Part shown: positions 1-11,565 of the stretch, piece by piece
How the letters are laid out: each line of letters begins with the position of its first letter
How positions within the stretch are numbered: the stretch's first letter is position 1
From: Poa pratensis
Taxonomy: Eukaryota; Streptophyta; Magnoliopsida; Poales; Poaceae
Reading direction: 5' to 3'
DNA length: 64,000 nucleotides
NCBI GenBank assembly: GCA_947311845.1
Contig: CAMZMU010000117.1
Coordinates: forward strand, 79,905,447-79,969,446
Position numbers and translations under genes: made by a program
Notes under the pieces: generated by a model
Told to the model about the DNA's origin: nothing
What the model saw: the letters and a program-made list of their open reading frames with translations, nothing else
Database searches by the model: none

Positions 1-2060
1 TTTCGTTCTTCAAAACAGATAGTAGTACAAAGCGATGCGCAGCTTGGATTCATCCTTACAAGCCATACCGACAGTCCCATAGTTGCGTCGAAGCTGGAGC
101 AAAAACTATCGCACTTAGCCCACGTCACAAGTTCAGAACGCGTTTGCTCAATGTATTTTTGGTCAGTTCTGCTTGTCTGTCTAACCAGGTAACCAGGGAT
201 CGGATTTCAGATGAAACCACAAAACTTTTGGCTAATAGAGAGGCCGTGTGGAAAGCGCATTCTCCCGCATTGGATACGCCGTCATTATCTTGACAGTTTT
301 GTCAGGCGTGACTGCTACAAACAGAGCTGACGAGAGAAGGCGTATGTTGCTGATTTAACAAATTGGAATGGAAACGGGGACACGGACACCAGCTGTAGTC
401 TGTAGATCGCCCCCCGAGGTTTACTGTCCTGCTTGATGTTGTTTACATTTGCCCCAAGAGCGACCATCCGACATGCATTGTGATCATAACTCGGTTTTGA
501 TCTCTTCCAAAATTGCGGCGTGAATTCCCTTCGCTCTGTAATCAATTGTGGCAGGAGTTGCTTGGAACTGGTTGTCTGTTAGGATTTTGTAAAGTAGATG
601 GAGGATGCCTCGGTGTTCGCAATTGTAAAATGTGGATCCATTTATAATATGGGTGTATGTTCAGTTTGTTAAGACTGACAGTATATGTTAGATCTTGCGT
701 AATCGTGTTCACAAAATCTCTCTAGTTGAAAGTTCATACTTGTTTTAGATATAAGGTGGAAATCTCCACCTCCGCATTTGAAAAGTATACTGAGTTTGAA
801 ACATCAAATATTCACCGTATCGTTGAAAATTCCAGTTTTTGTTGGCAAAATAGAACAAATTAATAGATGTGACCTATGGAAGTAAGAATACGAGGGCTGT
901 CATGTACTCACATGATATGTGATTACTTGTATGGTGCGAAATGTAAAATGCAACTTGCTCCGGAGACCTCTTCGGCGCTGGATTCTCGTTAAAAAAGAAT
1001 GGAGGTTGCATCAAGACGTAGTACTTGACTGATTCAATTCGCAAAACATATGTGCTGATAAAATATTTGCAAATAACAAGACGTCCCGTAAGCACCAAAA
1101 GATGGTGTTTGGACGTATTATGGGCCTCGTCAAAGGATAAAATGGACTATACTGTATGTGTGCACGCGTGTAGGAAAGTCTTAATATGGGCATGGGTCCG
1201 TATAAACCACATAGTTCTAGGTCTGAAAACTAAAATCTGCAAGTTCCGCAAAGTTGTAAAATAAAATCATGTTGAAAACCGGTAGAATTTTTTTTGAGAG
1301 GAAACAAAAAACCGGTAGAAATGCGTACATGTGAAATGGGATATCAGGTGGTTTGGTCCATGCAACTTTCAAAAAGTGGAAGGTTATATAGGGTGGTTTT
1401 TTGTAACTAGTTTTAATGAATATAAAAGTGAAATATTCTTTTGAATCGAGTGTCTAAATTCCAAACTCTTTTCACAGCTACATTCATTGGGTCAACCTCT
1501 TCAAAACTATCGCGTGTTTATATGTTTTGTTATAAAAATTAGGTCATTTTTAGTGGCCAACTTACAAAAATTGCATTGTCTTATGTCCAATATATGGACC
1601 TTGACAATGAACTGTGTTTTTTAGATAATTATGTGTCTCCAGTTTATTTTGTCTTGCCTAGCCTTGCGTCTTGTAATTTTACTACTATCATTGTATGTTT
1701 TGTGATGACTTTAAGTTAGTACATTATGTCTCGTAATTGTCCACCCCAATAGCATGTTTTGAACTACATTTAATTTGCATTGTCTTCTAGACGTACTGAC
1801 TTTAGTTGCACTGATTTGCGTCTCATAAGTGCATATTCTTAGTCGTACGCTTTATACCGCCTTTACTTGTACTGCTTTTTTTGTGTTTGGTTGTATTGCA
1901 TCTTAGAAGTGCTTTCTCGAGTCTCGTTGGTGCATTGTCCTAACAACACAGTTTTCACCGACTTGAATTAATGTTGCCCTACTCTCAATTAGTGAAATAA
2001 TGTGGCATCATGTTTTAAATTTCTATGTTTTTTAAACCCATAACTAATGTTCATATCAAC
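1..2060. other. Intergenic, no gene recognised
   Basis: Only short open frames without recognisable motifs occur here. A 12-base direct repeat (AAACCGGTAGAA) at about 1276-1287 and 1309-1320 brackets about 20 bases of T-rich filler, which looks like a small slippage or repair scar. The stretch from 1400 to 2060 is AT-rich. I see no promoter-gene pair or RNA gene. Confidence 0.6.
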
Positions 2061-3010
2061 AATCAATTTCCAAGTGAGTCTGTTGGTCCTCAAAGCTGCC
2101 TGGAACACCGCCTCCTTGTCAGCGTCTAGCTTGGCTTCAGCCACTGAGAGGAGGAGGGTTTTCAGCACTATCGTGGGGCTGTCACGACAGATATTATCGT
2201 AGAGTGACTTGTCGAAGGTGTGGAGCTTGGCGACTTAAGGTATTTCGAGTCTAGATCTAGGGAACACAAGGAATACAAGTTACCCAGGTTCGGCCCCTCA
2301 CGGGGAAGGTAAAGACCTACTCATGCTTGATTCATATTGATGGTAATGATACTCTCGATTACAAGGGTGTGATTCCGCTACATGGAGATCGAGAGCTAGT
2401 TTATTGTTTGAGACTTGTTTCTCTAGGCACTGGAGCCAGCCTTATATACAGGGTGGCTCCTGGGGTTACAATGTAACTCCCGTATTAGTGCGATAGTCGG
2501 TTTTCTACTTGGAGTCTATTTAGCCTTCTTGCTTGCTAAGTTTAGTCATTTGTGTTGCATTGGGACTTCTCCTTCGAGTCGTCATGGTCTTGAGTCGGCT
2601 CAGCCAGGAACGTGTAAACCCAAGGAGTGGTGTGGCCATAAGCCGACCATGAGCCACCTTGCTCTTATGGGATGCCTCGCTTCGTGGGCCTACCCCTACC
2701 CATTAGGTATCCCCCGACAAGCACGTTCATCTAGCATAGTGCATGTGTGCGACGTCCTCATGCTCGGCCAAGGCAGGCCCGCTCCTGACGCAATCTCCCG
2801 CTCCTCCTTTGACAATGACAAATCAGAGGAACCGTCCTCCAATGAGGATGAGTCGGAAGCTGAGACCAGGGGCAGGCAGAGGTGGTGTCGTCCTCCGATG
2901 GGACATCCGGCGAAAGAGAAGGCTCAATCCTTTGCCCGCAAATGGTGGTAATCCATTCGATGTGGAGTGTGTCGGCTAAGAAAATGACGGGAGTAGAGTG
3001 TGGCGACTAG
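2061..3010. other. Possible degenerate LTR-type element remnant
   Basis: The composition changes from AT-rich to mixed. Around 2270-2310 the phrase GTTACCCAGGTTCGGCCCCT followed by CACGGGGAAGG resembles a motif that I recall being frequent in long-terminal-repeat-type repeats of Triticeae. A 140-aa frame (2529-2951, +) has an acidic Ser/Glu-rich stretch but no recognisable domain. I could not find paired termini or a target duplication, so this is a weak call and could be plain intergenic sequence. Confidence 0.3.
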
Positions 3011-3150
3011 GGTTAGGGGTGAGAGCAACGGGAGTTGGGATGCTTACATAGGCAGAACTGGTAGGTTGTTGGGTTACCACATTACCGCGGGGAAAATGTA
3101 AATGTCCCTTTTTTTATGTGTTTCATATGGAATTGGGCCAAAAAAATGTA

Positions 3151-3272
3151 CTCCCTCCGTCCCAAAATAACTGTCTTAGATTTGCAAAAAATGGATGTAT
3201 CTAGACATGTTTCATGTGTAGATACATCCACTTTTGTACAAATGTGAGACGGTTATTTTGGGACGGAGGGAG
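3151..3272. mobile_element. Stowaway-type MITE (Tc1/mariner derived)
   Basis: Terminal inverted repeats begin CTCCCTCCGTCCCAAAATAA and end with the matching GGGACGGAGGGAG. TA dinucleotides flank both ends (3149-3150 and 3273-3274). At 122 bp with no coding capacity, this is a classic grass Stowaway MITE. It lies about 1.2 kb upstream of the ERF gene. Confidence 0.95.
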
Positions 3273-3600
3273 TACCAGTTACCAATGTGGGTGGCCCAAC
3301 GGTGACACACATTGGCAACAATGGTTTATAAATCTCCGTTGTCAATGTGGGTGGTCCAGCAGCTGCCTATTTCGTCCGCACATTTGTATTGCTAACAGTG
3401 GGCATTGTGAATGACAATGTCGACGAGGGATGTCATGTATATCCCTCTGTATTAGTGAAATCACCTTATATATCTGTTAATTATTAGATCATGTATACAA
3501 ATTGCTTCTCGGGTAGGCTGCTCTGCATGCATTTGGGTGTCCTCCAACGAAATCTTTGTTCTTGTTAAGACCTGGTCGACTAGCGAACATACCCACACTT

Positions 3601-3900
3601 GGTGTTTTTTTGCGGGTAAAGGAGAAAGTTTATTACACATGAAGGGTCACACAATAATCAGACTCAAGCATCTGAAGAATTTCTTCAGATCCCGAGCCGA
3701 TCCAAATATCAGAATGGCCCTCATGCATAGCAAGATTTGCTAGGTGGTGACTAACCTTGACCTGGCTACATTCCACCTTGTACAAACGAACACACTTTAG
3801 TTTCAGAAGATAAACACCTAATCTCAGACACCAGATGACACATAGGGGGTCGATCCACCCCTGTCGAGGTAAACCATCTTGACCAGTTGGATACAATACT
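3601..3900 (-). mobile_element. 5'-truncated LINE, 3' end with RNase H-like coding tail
   Basis: On the minus strand an 87-aa open frame (3896-3633) contains SHHLANLAMHEG followed by IWIG and ends shortly after EEILQMLES. This resembles the C-terminal RNase H-like (RVT_3) region of grass LINE polyproteins. Downstream is a short 3' UTR ending in an A-run (the T-run near 3606-3612 on the plus strand). CACACTT occurs at 3594-3600 and 3901-3907 and could be a 7-bp target duplication. Severe 5' truncation is normal for LINEs. The family is recognised only by motif resemblance. Confidence 0.6.
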
Positions 3901-4314
3901 CACACTTAATTGGTATTGTTCAAACAAACTATATCGTCACAACAAGAAAAACATAACTCTCTCCAAAATTAAACAAGTCCACCTGGACGAGTTGAGAAAC
4001 GAAAGACATACTTTTGGCTATGATTACACTGTTCTTGTTTTCAAACAAATCTTTATTCTCTTTCAGTGCTACTCGACCTGCCTACATACTGAACACTTGG
4101 TGAAAGACAAATATGTCCTCGTATCTAAAATAATTAAACAAAGCAAATTGAGGACAAAGAAAATAACACATTTAGTTTCCGAGCGCTCACCTAGCTTCCA
4201 TATGTAAAGCTCCCAAAACAACAGCCATCACGCATCAATAGGGACACGACTACAATCCAAATGAGCACGAAGTCATTCCTCCGTCCATCTTCAGTAGCTC
4301 ACACTTATCCACCT

Positions 4315-4324
4315 TATATATATA
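4315..4324 (+). promoter_or_regulatory. TATA box of the ERF gene
   Basis: A TATATATATA run follows CCACCT and lies about 115 bases before the ATG at 4436. A start site near 4345-4350 would give a 5' leader of about 90 bases, which contains no ATG upstream of the chosen start. Between the LINE fragment and this box (3908-4310) I see only AT-rich sequence. Confidence 0.7.
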
Positions 4325-4435
4325 CACTCCTCTCCCCGATGAAATTTAGCAGCCTCGAACTCAATTCACCCTCCAGTAGTGAAACTACACCAAGCCATCG
4401 ACGGTCACCACATACGGGCGCGCATCCCTCCATAA

Positions 4436-5731
4436 ATGGCGATGAAGCGCAAGTTGTCTTCCACGGGGACTGACTTCGCCTCCGGCGATCATCACCACCA
4501 CCACCACGCGTCATTCTCACTCCTCGATGCCGCCAACGTCACGTCAGCGACGAGGCCGGAATCATGGGCGCAGACGGTCGGCGCCGTGGCGGCAGTGCAG
4601 CGTGGTCGAAAGCGCTTCGTTGGCGTGCGGCAGCGGCCGTCTGGGCGGTGGGTGGCCGAGATCAAGGACACGATCCAGAAGATTCGGGTGTGGCTTGGCA
4701 CTTTCGACACCGCCGAGGAGGCCGCCCGCGCCTACGACGAGGCCGCTTGCCTCCTCCGCGGCGCCAACACACGCACCAACTTCTGGCCACGCACCGCCGC
4801 CGTCGCGGCTACTTCCGCTGCCGCCGATGCCGTGGTGATCCACCAAAACCACACGCCGCCGGAGCCATCGGCTCTCCCCTCCAAGGTCACCAACCTCCTC
4901 CTCTTACGCCTAAAGCGAGCTCGCAGCATCTGCCATGACGACTACCTCAGCGCAAGTGTCGGTGCGCAAAGCGCACTTGTGCAAGAGCAAGAAGGGACTG
5001 AAGGGTACGGCATGGGCGGCCAGGAGGAGTACGGATTCCAAGTGGACGACTTCTTCAGCCACGACTCTGCCGGCGACGAGCATGGCCAGGGCGTTGTGAA
5101 ACACGAGGAGGACTCGAACTGCTCACAGGACGCGGAGGATGACGAAGACGAGGTGTCTGAGTCTGAGCAGGAGAAGGAGGAGCAGGTGTCCTTGGAGGAG
5201 GAGGCGCCCCTGGATTTCGGGTTCATGGACGCATACCCGACTTCACCCGGGGACGTCGACGACAAGGGGCTCTTCTCACCGTTCGAGATTATGGCGGCGG
5301 AGATCGGCGGCGCGGCGGAGACAGAGACAGTGTCGTACGGTGACGCCAGCGAGGAGCACTCGGCGGCGATCCACGAGGTGATGAAAAGGATGAAGTACGA
5401 GCGCAAGATCTCTGCCTCGCTCTACGCGCTCAGCGGCGTGTCGGAGTGCCTCCGCATGCGCCTGAGCAACGCCGACAATCGTGCCGGCCACGGGCTGGCG
5501 CTCTCTGGCCTGAGAGATGCGTGCATGAAGAAGAAGCAACACAACCAAGAATCGGTAGTCGATTGCGTCAAGGGCGACCCCCACGAGGAGAGCTCGGGCA
5601 GCAACAGCTGCTCGTCGTCCGACGTGGCGGGCTCTTCGCCGGAGGCAGGTGCCTCGTCGCCGAATGCCGTCGAGAGCGATGTGCTGATGTGGAGCTCCCT
5701 TGATCTGGCTCCCATCTGCTTCATGTCATAA
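4436..5731 (+). CDS. AP2/ERF transcription factor, ERN-like subgroup
   Basis: This 431-residue nuclear DNA-binding protein has one AP2/ERF domain at about residues 59-117. It carries [18 protein letters not shown], then KIRVWLGTF, the [12 protein letters not shown] helix and the closing NTRTNF, so the family is certain. A single AP2 domain and no B3 domain place it in the ERF group. The YRG-type start and WVAEIKD agree with GCC-box-type binding. After the domain come [16 protein letters not shown] (about 147-162), a long acidic region (about 215-260, likely activation) and a C-terminal [11 protein letters not shown] motif. From memory these resemble ERN-type ERFs, a subgroup known from nodulation and mycorrhizal work in legumes. 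There is a six-His run at 19-24. No intron is visible. The first ATG is used; a second lies two codons later. Strong GC3 bias is typical of a grass gene and differs from the surrounding transposons. The product class is confident, the subgroup moderate. Confidence 0.93.
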   Translation: MAMKRKLSSTGTDFASGDHHHHHHASFSLLDAANVTSATRPESWAQTVGAVAAVQRGRKRFVGVRQRPSGRWVAEIKDTIQKIRVWLGTFDTAEEAARAYDEAACLLRGANTRTNFWPRTAAVAATSAAADAVVIHQNHTPPEPSALPSKVTNLLLLRLKRARSICHDDYLSASVGAQSALVQEQEGTEGYGMGGQEEYGFQVDDFFSHDSAGDEHGQGVVKHEEDSNCSQDAEDDEDEVSESEQEKEEQVSLEEEAPLDFGFMDAYPTSPGDVDDKGLFSPFEIMAAEIGGAAETETVSYGDASEEHSAAIHEVMKRMKYERKISASLYALSGVSECLRMRLSNADNRAGHGLALSGLRDACMKKKQHNQESVVDCVKGDPHEESSGSNSCSSSDVAGSSPEAGASSPNAVESDVLMWSSLDLAPICFMS

Positions 5732-6532
5732 TTATTTCTTGCCTCGCTTATAGAGTTCGTCGGGGCACAATAGAAATTAATTCGTGATATTCTTTTTGTT
5801 ACCTACACACTTTGTTTTCGATTTTACTCAACATTATCCTTGTGTTTTTTTCGAATCGAGAAATCCTGTGAGGTCCAAACTTTACTCGTCAGAAATTGTG
5901 TAGAAAGATAGTACTTATATTATTATATAGTACTAATGTTTCTGCTATTGCAGTGTTGCTTAAGTTTTTTTTGTTCTGCTATTGCAGTGTCAGTGTTGCT
6001 TATGTTTTTTTTTTCTCCCTGTTTCCATTCCCAACTCAGCTCAGGAGAGCAGGGTCAGTCAGTCAACATGACTTTGTTTAGTGTAGTGAGTTAGCATTCT
6101 CCTGGTCTTGGGCCACGCCCAGGCGCCAGCTAATCTGCAGGTTGTAATTTGTACAGGTGTCTGCTGTGCTGTATTTCTTTTATTAGACTAGCCCTTCTAG
6201 CTCTGTAATTTGTACTTTGTTCCCTCTGCTTTTAATAAGGCTGTATTTCGTCAAAAAAAAAAATGCAGGTTGTTAGCCTCTGCCGAGTGCTTCTGTATGT
6301 GTATATAAACACTACCAGATCATCAATACAAATCACATGTTTGACCACTCTCTCTCGTCTCTTACAGTGAGCACGGTCGCCAGCCTTACCTTCAGGATGG
6401 TATTTAGAAGTTTTATGCTACTTTGGTTCGGTTAATGTTAATACCAAACATCCATGAACAAGAACAACATATTCATCCATTAACAGAAACAGCAGGCTGT
6501 TCCTTCATCCTATTGAAAAAACAGATTATGCG
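5732..6532 (+). other. ERF 3' flank with retroposon insertion
   Basis: This is the 3' UTR and downstream DNA of the ERF gene. A poorly conserved tandem duplication (CTGCTATTGCAGTGT repeated near 5943 and 5977) precedes T-runs. The 118-bp poly(A) insertion at 6146-6263 lies inside it. The last 80 bases (about 6450-6532) contain an AACAGCAGGCTG segment that recurs just beyond the far end of the adjacent CACTA element. No further coding sequence is seen. Confidence 0.5.
6146..6263 (+). mobile_element. Short non-LTR retroposon (LINE 3' tail or SINE)
   Basis: A 118-bp insert ends in an 11-A tail. It is flanked by a perfect 10-bp target duplication TGCAGGTTGT (6136-6145 and 6264-6273). TTTAATAAGGCTGTATTTCG just before the tail resembles the 3' ends of grass LINEs. 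There is no coding capacity. The insertion lies about 410 bases beyond the ERF stop codon and supplies an AATAA-like sequence that could act as a polyadenylation signal. Confidence 0.8.
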
Positions 6533-6716
6533 CACTAATGGAAAACGGGACAGCAGTCCCAGTTCCAGAGGCCCTCTAGTCCCGGTTAGGCCCCCACCTC
6601 TTTAGTCCCGGTTGCTTACGAACCGGGACTAGAGGCCCACATACGTGGCCACGGCGCAGACCGCGCGGGCTCAGAACCTTTAGTCCTGGTTCGTAACACG
6701 AACCGGGACTAGTGTG
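6533..6716. repeat. Left TIR and subterminal repeats of the 14.2-kb CACTA
   Basis: After the CACTA terminus, three to four copies of CCCGGTT/AACCGGGACTA occur in both orientations (for example TTTAGTCCCGGTTGC at about 6602 and AACCGGGACTAG at about 6621 and 6702). In En/Spm such subterminal repeats are binding sites for the TnpA-type protein. Confidence 0.85.
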
Positions 6717-8944
6717 TTTACGTTTTTTTTTTCTATTTCGATTAATTTTCTGGGTTTAGGGTTTTAGGAGGGGTTTAGGTGTTTTGGTGGGGTTCCATCG
6801 TACATGGATCACGTCGATGCGCCAAAAACACGAAGATGAAGTTGATGCATATATATTTAACACATACAAATTACATGAAGATCACGTTGATGACACAAAC
6901 AAATTAAGTAGTACATGAAGATCAAGTTTCCCGGTTCCAGGTACTTAATTACATGCAGATCAGTATTACATGGAGGCATACTAATTTGTATTATAGTAGT
7001 ACTCTCCTGTATCAGATATGACCTCCGCAAGGTAAAATCTCGCCAATTCCTCCGCAATTGCTTTGAAGCGGGCCTCTAATGGTAGCTTGCTGCGCTTTCT
7101 TGCCAACTTTAAAAGAATAAGATCAAAATAAATACATGAGTTGTGTGTGTATACATATATATATCAAATGAATGAAACTCAGCACAACTGATGGTAAAAC
7201 AATAACGCTGTGAATAATGTTTACGTACTTCTTTACTTCTTTTGCCCTCGAATTTCTCGCAGGTCAGAACGTGTACGTACTCGCAAACGAAGTATCCACA
7301 TAAATCAGTTCCCTGTGGCTGTTCCGCGCAAGACTATACAAGAATAGAATTCAATCAAATAATAATCAAGTATGCCAATGGTGCGTGGACCTAGGTAGTA
7401 CTACTTACATTGTTTAGACGCCATATCAGCTTGTCTTTCCATTGACCGGGTTCTTCCTTGATGAACTCTTTCCAAACGCTGCCCGACAAATAAAATTAAC
7501 AAAGGAGTTATTAATGACTTGATATCAGGAAATGAACGAAAGAGGCGATAAGAAATGAAATTACTTTTCGAGCATTGTAAAACATGTCTTGTATTCTTTT
7601 GGACTTTTCCTTAATGAGTCAAGGACATGAATTTCTCCATCGTGAATTTTAATGACGAGAAGAATATAGTGGAACCTGCACACGTTTATATACACAGTCA
7701 TGCATAACTCATCAGTTAAACTTAACATCGGGTGAGCAAAATAGAATGTGTAGAAGAGACAATAACACTCACTTGAAGTTGTAAGCCCAAAATATAGTCT
7801 TTTTGTCACGGTGTTGCTTGAAATACCTTAGCAAATCCCCGGTGTGTCCTTGTTATATAAGGGATCTTCTATGGTGACTTGATGAAGTTTATCCGGGTCA
7901 ATGAACCCAAAGTCCTTGTTTTTTTGCCTTTTCAATTCGAGCATCTTCATTCTGCAAAATATAGCGCACAAAAGATTATAGTGAGGATAATTACAGATAA
8001 TGAACGAGCTGAGATAAAGACTTAAATTACAGAAATAAATCACTTACAGACAATAGGAACTGAGGATAGATTTGTCGAGGGCCCGGATATTGTATAACTG
8101 AAAAAGTTCGCTGAACTCAACGGACACAGCGTATTCTTGGCAGTAGTGCTCTTCCTTAACTCCCACCATGAGACTGATATTCCCCGCTTTTGCGGCTGTC
8201 TTGTACCAGGTATGCAACGCATACATTTTTGTTGATAACCTGCCGTCGACCAAATTTTCCTCGGGAACATATTGTTTTGCTAGATCAGCGACGGCGTAAT
8301 CGGTTGATGAACCTATTTGTTGTGGAGTACATTGCGTGGCCGCGGCAATACGATGTATTTCTTGTTCGTCAAACACCTTGAGCGGGGGGACCGATTGTGC
8401 ATCTTGTTCTCCGAGCTGGGGAACTTGTTTACCTTTTTTCGGCGCGGGAGCTCCATCAGATCGTCATATGACTTGTCAATAGAACGCTCATAGTCTGATG
8501 GCGGCGCTGGTGGAGAGTTATATAGGTTATCGATGGTAAGTGCCAGGCGCTCCGGAGATATTGCAGCGGTAAATTTTGGCTCGGGCACTTTCGGTGCAAA
8601 GAATGCTGTATTATAGGCCTTCACGACGGCGGCGTTTTCCTCGACAGTTTTATCACAAGGTAACTTCTCAGTAGGCGGCGGTGTTTTCTGCTTTCTAGGT
8701 CCCCTCCTAATCGGCGAACCGATCTTGCGCTTCCTCGGGAGAAACTTAACGGGCAATTCCTCACGCGGCGGAGATCGAGATGGACTCGCGCTCATGACGT
8801 CCCTGTCTACACTAGTACAGAACGACACATAGGATACCCCTCTATGGAAACGGCAGCAAAAAGGCAACAGACATGCTCACGAAGGCAACGGTTAAAAGAA
8901 ATGCATGTCAGAATTTAGCTCCGTGTGCAAATTATCTTTGGTCA

Positions 8945-9295
8945 TATAAATACCCAACCCTAGCCCGGTGCCCGCAGCCCCTCATTCTCTCTCCTTATCC
9001 TCTCTCTCGCCCGCACGCTCGCCTTTTCCCCACATCCTTGGCCTCGATCCCCTTCTCCCCACCACCGTCCCCTTCTCTCTTCCGCCGCCTTCCCCTCCGG
9101 CAGCCCTCCTCCAACCACCGTCCTCTCTCCCGTCCGTGTGCTCCCGGCCGTTCCAGCTCCGGCGCTCCGTCCGGAACAAGTACGACGACCTGCCGCCAGA
9201 TGCGCCGCCGCCGCTGGACAAGGAGAACACCGACCTCCTCCTGCTGCATCTCTCTTCCGGCGCCGACGGGGACGAGCTGGTGCGGATCTATGCCG
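8945..9295 (+). pseudogene. TATA box and GC-rich first exon of a captured gene
   Basis: TATAAATA at 8945-8952 is followed by a C-rich leader and an open frame reading RRSVRNKYDDLPPDAPPPLD, then LLLLHLSS and LVRIYA, stopping at a consensus donor (GTGAGC at 9296). The high GC and codon pattern are those of a grass 5' exon. I do not recognise the parent gene. The upstream part of the frame is Pro/Ser-rich, and the start codon cannot be fixed because the exon may be truncated. It is the first of several exon-like blocks in the same orientation in this transposon. Confidence 0.55.
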
Positions 9296-10356
9296 GTGAG
9301 CACCAAATCGACGGCCGCCCGCATCAGCCTTGCCGGAGAGCCCCGACGAGGTCATGGAGACAAGGTGGTGCCGTGGTGGCCTTCCACGAGTAGGACGGCG
9401 GTGGCCAGATCCGTGCAGCCTCCGTCACCATCAGTGCAGCCTTAGGCCCCGGCTCCCTCCCGCGTCTGGTATGCGTTTGCTCCTCCTTCATCAGGTTCTA
9501 GCCGTCATACATGGCTTTGTGTTCTTTTTCATGTTTGATTCTCTCTGTCTCCAAATTTTCTGGCATCGACATGCATCTGGACGGGCTTTACACTGTTCTG
9601 AACTGTTGATCCAGCGTATTGGATGCATGTATGCCTTCAACACGAGATTTGACAAAATTCCCAGCCAGAAAGGTCACACAAAATTTAGCACTCCTCAGTG
9701 ACGGTAGTAGCAATGCGATGTTCCTATTCTCTGATCCGCTGACCAGCACTTTCTTCTCCTCCACAACTAGCAGGCTACCTAGGTTGGTGCTCAGATCAGC
9801 TTAAGGACTGTGCTTAGCTTGACGATCCAGTGTGCTTACATAATAATGTAGTGATGGACAGAGCATGCATACAAAGTAGCGTTGGTCATCCACTCATTCC
9901 TAGGTCTCTCATGTAATTATAAAATAGACTTTGTTTGAGAGCACATGTCTACGTAATCTGGCTAGACTAAACTTGAGTTCTTACATCAGTTTTTATTGTT
10001 TCATTCAGTTATGCTTAGGCTAACCGTTTAGGCTTAGTATACATTCAGTTACGCTCTCATGGGCGAATATTGACACAGATGTTGATTATTCTAGTTTTAT
10101 CCCTTCTAAATTGCTCCGATAAGTTGTTCAAAGTGGTACTATTCTTCTACTATATTGTACATAGATTAACTGAAGAGTAGTAGCATCGATTAATTCCTTT
10201 ACTTGATTAAGAGGCATGGTTATCAACATGATTATCAGGTGTGTATATCCATGTGAGATTGCAACCTTGTAGCGGCAATGAATTCATGAAATAGAGGGAG
10301 TCAGGGTAATAATAAATGCATTTGGTCTATCACCTTACAAAATTTATCTCTTGTAG

Positions 10357-10427
10357 GTTATAGAACACAAGCCCTATGACCACAAAGGCAGATGTATTTA
10401 GCTTTGGATGGAACTGCTCACCGGAAG
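10357..10427 (+). pseudogene. Captured exon of a Raf-like (STY/ACT-type) protein kinase
   Basis: The block is bordered by TTGTAG on the left and GGTACTT on the right, consistent with a complete exon. It translates as VIEHKPYDHK, then after a one-base shift ADVFSFG, then ELLTG. That is kinase subdomains VIII-IX as found in plant STY/Raf-like kinases, where an APE-type motif leads into VIEHKPYDHKADVFSFG. The frameshift and the lack of the rest of the kinase mean it cannot encode an active enzyme. The match is from memory of the family, but the motif run is distinctive. Confidence 0.75.
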
Positions 10428-10595
10428 GTACTTGCATTACTCTTCTGCCGTTGTAATTCGTTAATAGTCAGATTCAATAAATCACACACTTTCTATGTGC
10501 ATTATATTAAGCTGTTAGCAAGCTACACAGAATAGTTAGTAAATACTTGTCTTAGGTGTTGTAGGAAGTATGCTAACTCGATGATTGATTCACAG

Positions 10596-10686
10596 GGAAT
10601 TATCATGGTACGAGCAGGAAGTATGCGCTCAGCTGTGTTGCAGGCAATGCTTCCACACCTACGCCAAGGACTTTGGGTTCATCAAG
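10596..10686 (+). pseudogene. Captured exon of ribosomal protein S29 (uS14)
   Basis: The block is preceded by TTCACAG (acceptor) and followed by GTAGAC (donor). It reads GNYHGTSRKYAL, then after a two-base shift CCRQCF and AKDFGFIK. The eukaryotic S29 (uS14) protein has G-N-x-H-x-L-I-R-K-Y followed by CCRQCF and AKDIGFIK, including the second Cys pair of its zinc site, so the identification is strong. Only this exon is present. The first exon with the N-terminal Cys pair and the last two residues are missing, and the frame is broken. Confidence 0.85.
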
Positions 10687-11477
10687 GTAGACTCAGTCTA
10701 TCATGCCTCCTTGTGCAGTCATACAACAAAGTTCCTCTTTTACTGCCATGAGACCTTTGTAATTACTATTTTGGCCATCCTTGAATCATATAATTAAATC
10801 CCTTGTTAAGTTATGGTTCAGAACTATGGTGTAGTATTTATTCATTGGCACTTCTGATCTCTTAGTGTTCCTACATACATATAGTCATATTTTACCGTCT
10901 ATGTAGATGACTGTAGTGAAGCAACGACCAGGCGGTGGGCGAGCCGGGCGGAGGCAGTATGACCAGGCGCATGCGTGGAGTATGCGTTGGACCACTCGCC
11001 CTGCACCTTGAGCCGTCACACCTCCTGGCCGAACATGCTGCCAAGCGCTCATCTTCAGCCACTTATCCGTCGGATGCAAGGATTTGTAACAGGTTTGCTA
11101 ATCGATGCCTTCCCCTAGCATGTGTAGCTTGCAGTTTTATTTTCTAGTCGCTGGTACTAGCATGTGCGATCATAGTTGAAAAGTACGGTCATGAATCAGC
11201 ATCTTATTTTCTTGCTTGGGACTTGGCCTTGGGAGGACAAGTATAGTTGTAATGTTGTATACACACATAATCTTCTGACATGGCATGTAAACCATTTGAA
11301 TCACATGGGACAGAACACTTTGTTGATAATTCTAAAACAATAGAAACATGTATCAATCCAAGTGTTTTGAATTAGCTGGAATCATTTAACTTTACAACAT
11401 TGCTAATGTTCAGATAATCTTCTCCTGAAATGCAAATATCCGCTGGAGTTTTAATTTTGTCCATTTTTTTGTTTTAG

Positions 11478-11565
11478 ATATCAGTTCCTCAGTACTGGCC
11501 TTATGAAGAAGCTTGGTGCTTGTTCCAACAAAAAATGGGTATCATGAAGTCATGGAAAGCCCGAG
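11478..11565 (+). other. Exon-like block of unknown origin
   Basis: The block is bounded by GTTTTAG and by GAG followed by GTGCAT. It is open in one frame, reading ISVPQYWPYEEAWCLFQQK and ending in MGIMKSWKAR. I do not recognise it. Its position and orientation match the other captured exons of the nested CACTA. A further GC-rich block at about 10925-11090 could be another fragment. Confidence 0.35.

Noticed and set aside
4492..5724. Antisense and alternative-frame ORFs over the ERF gene
   Set aside because: Shadows of a GC-rich coding region; only the plus-strand frame carries the AP2 domain.
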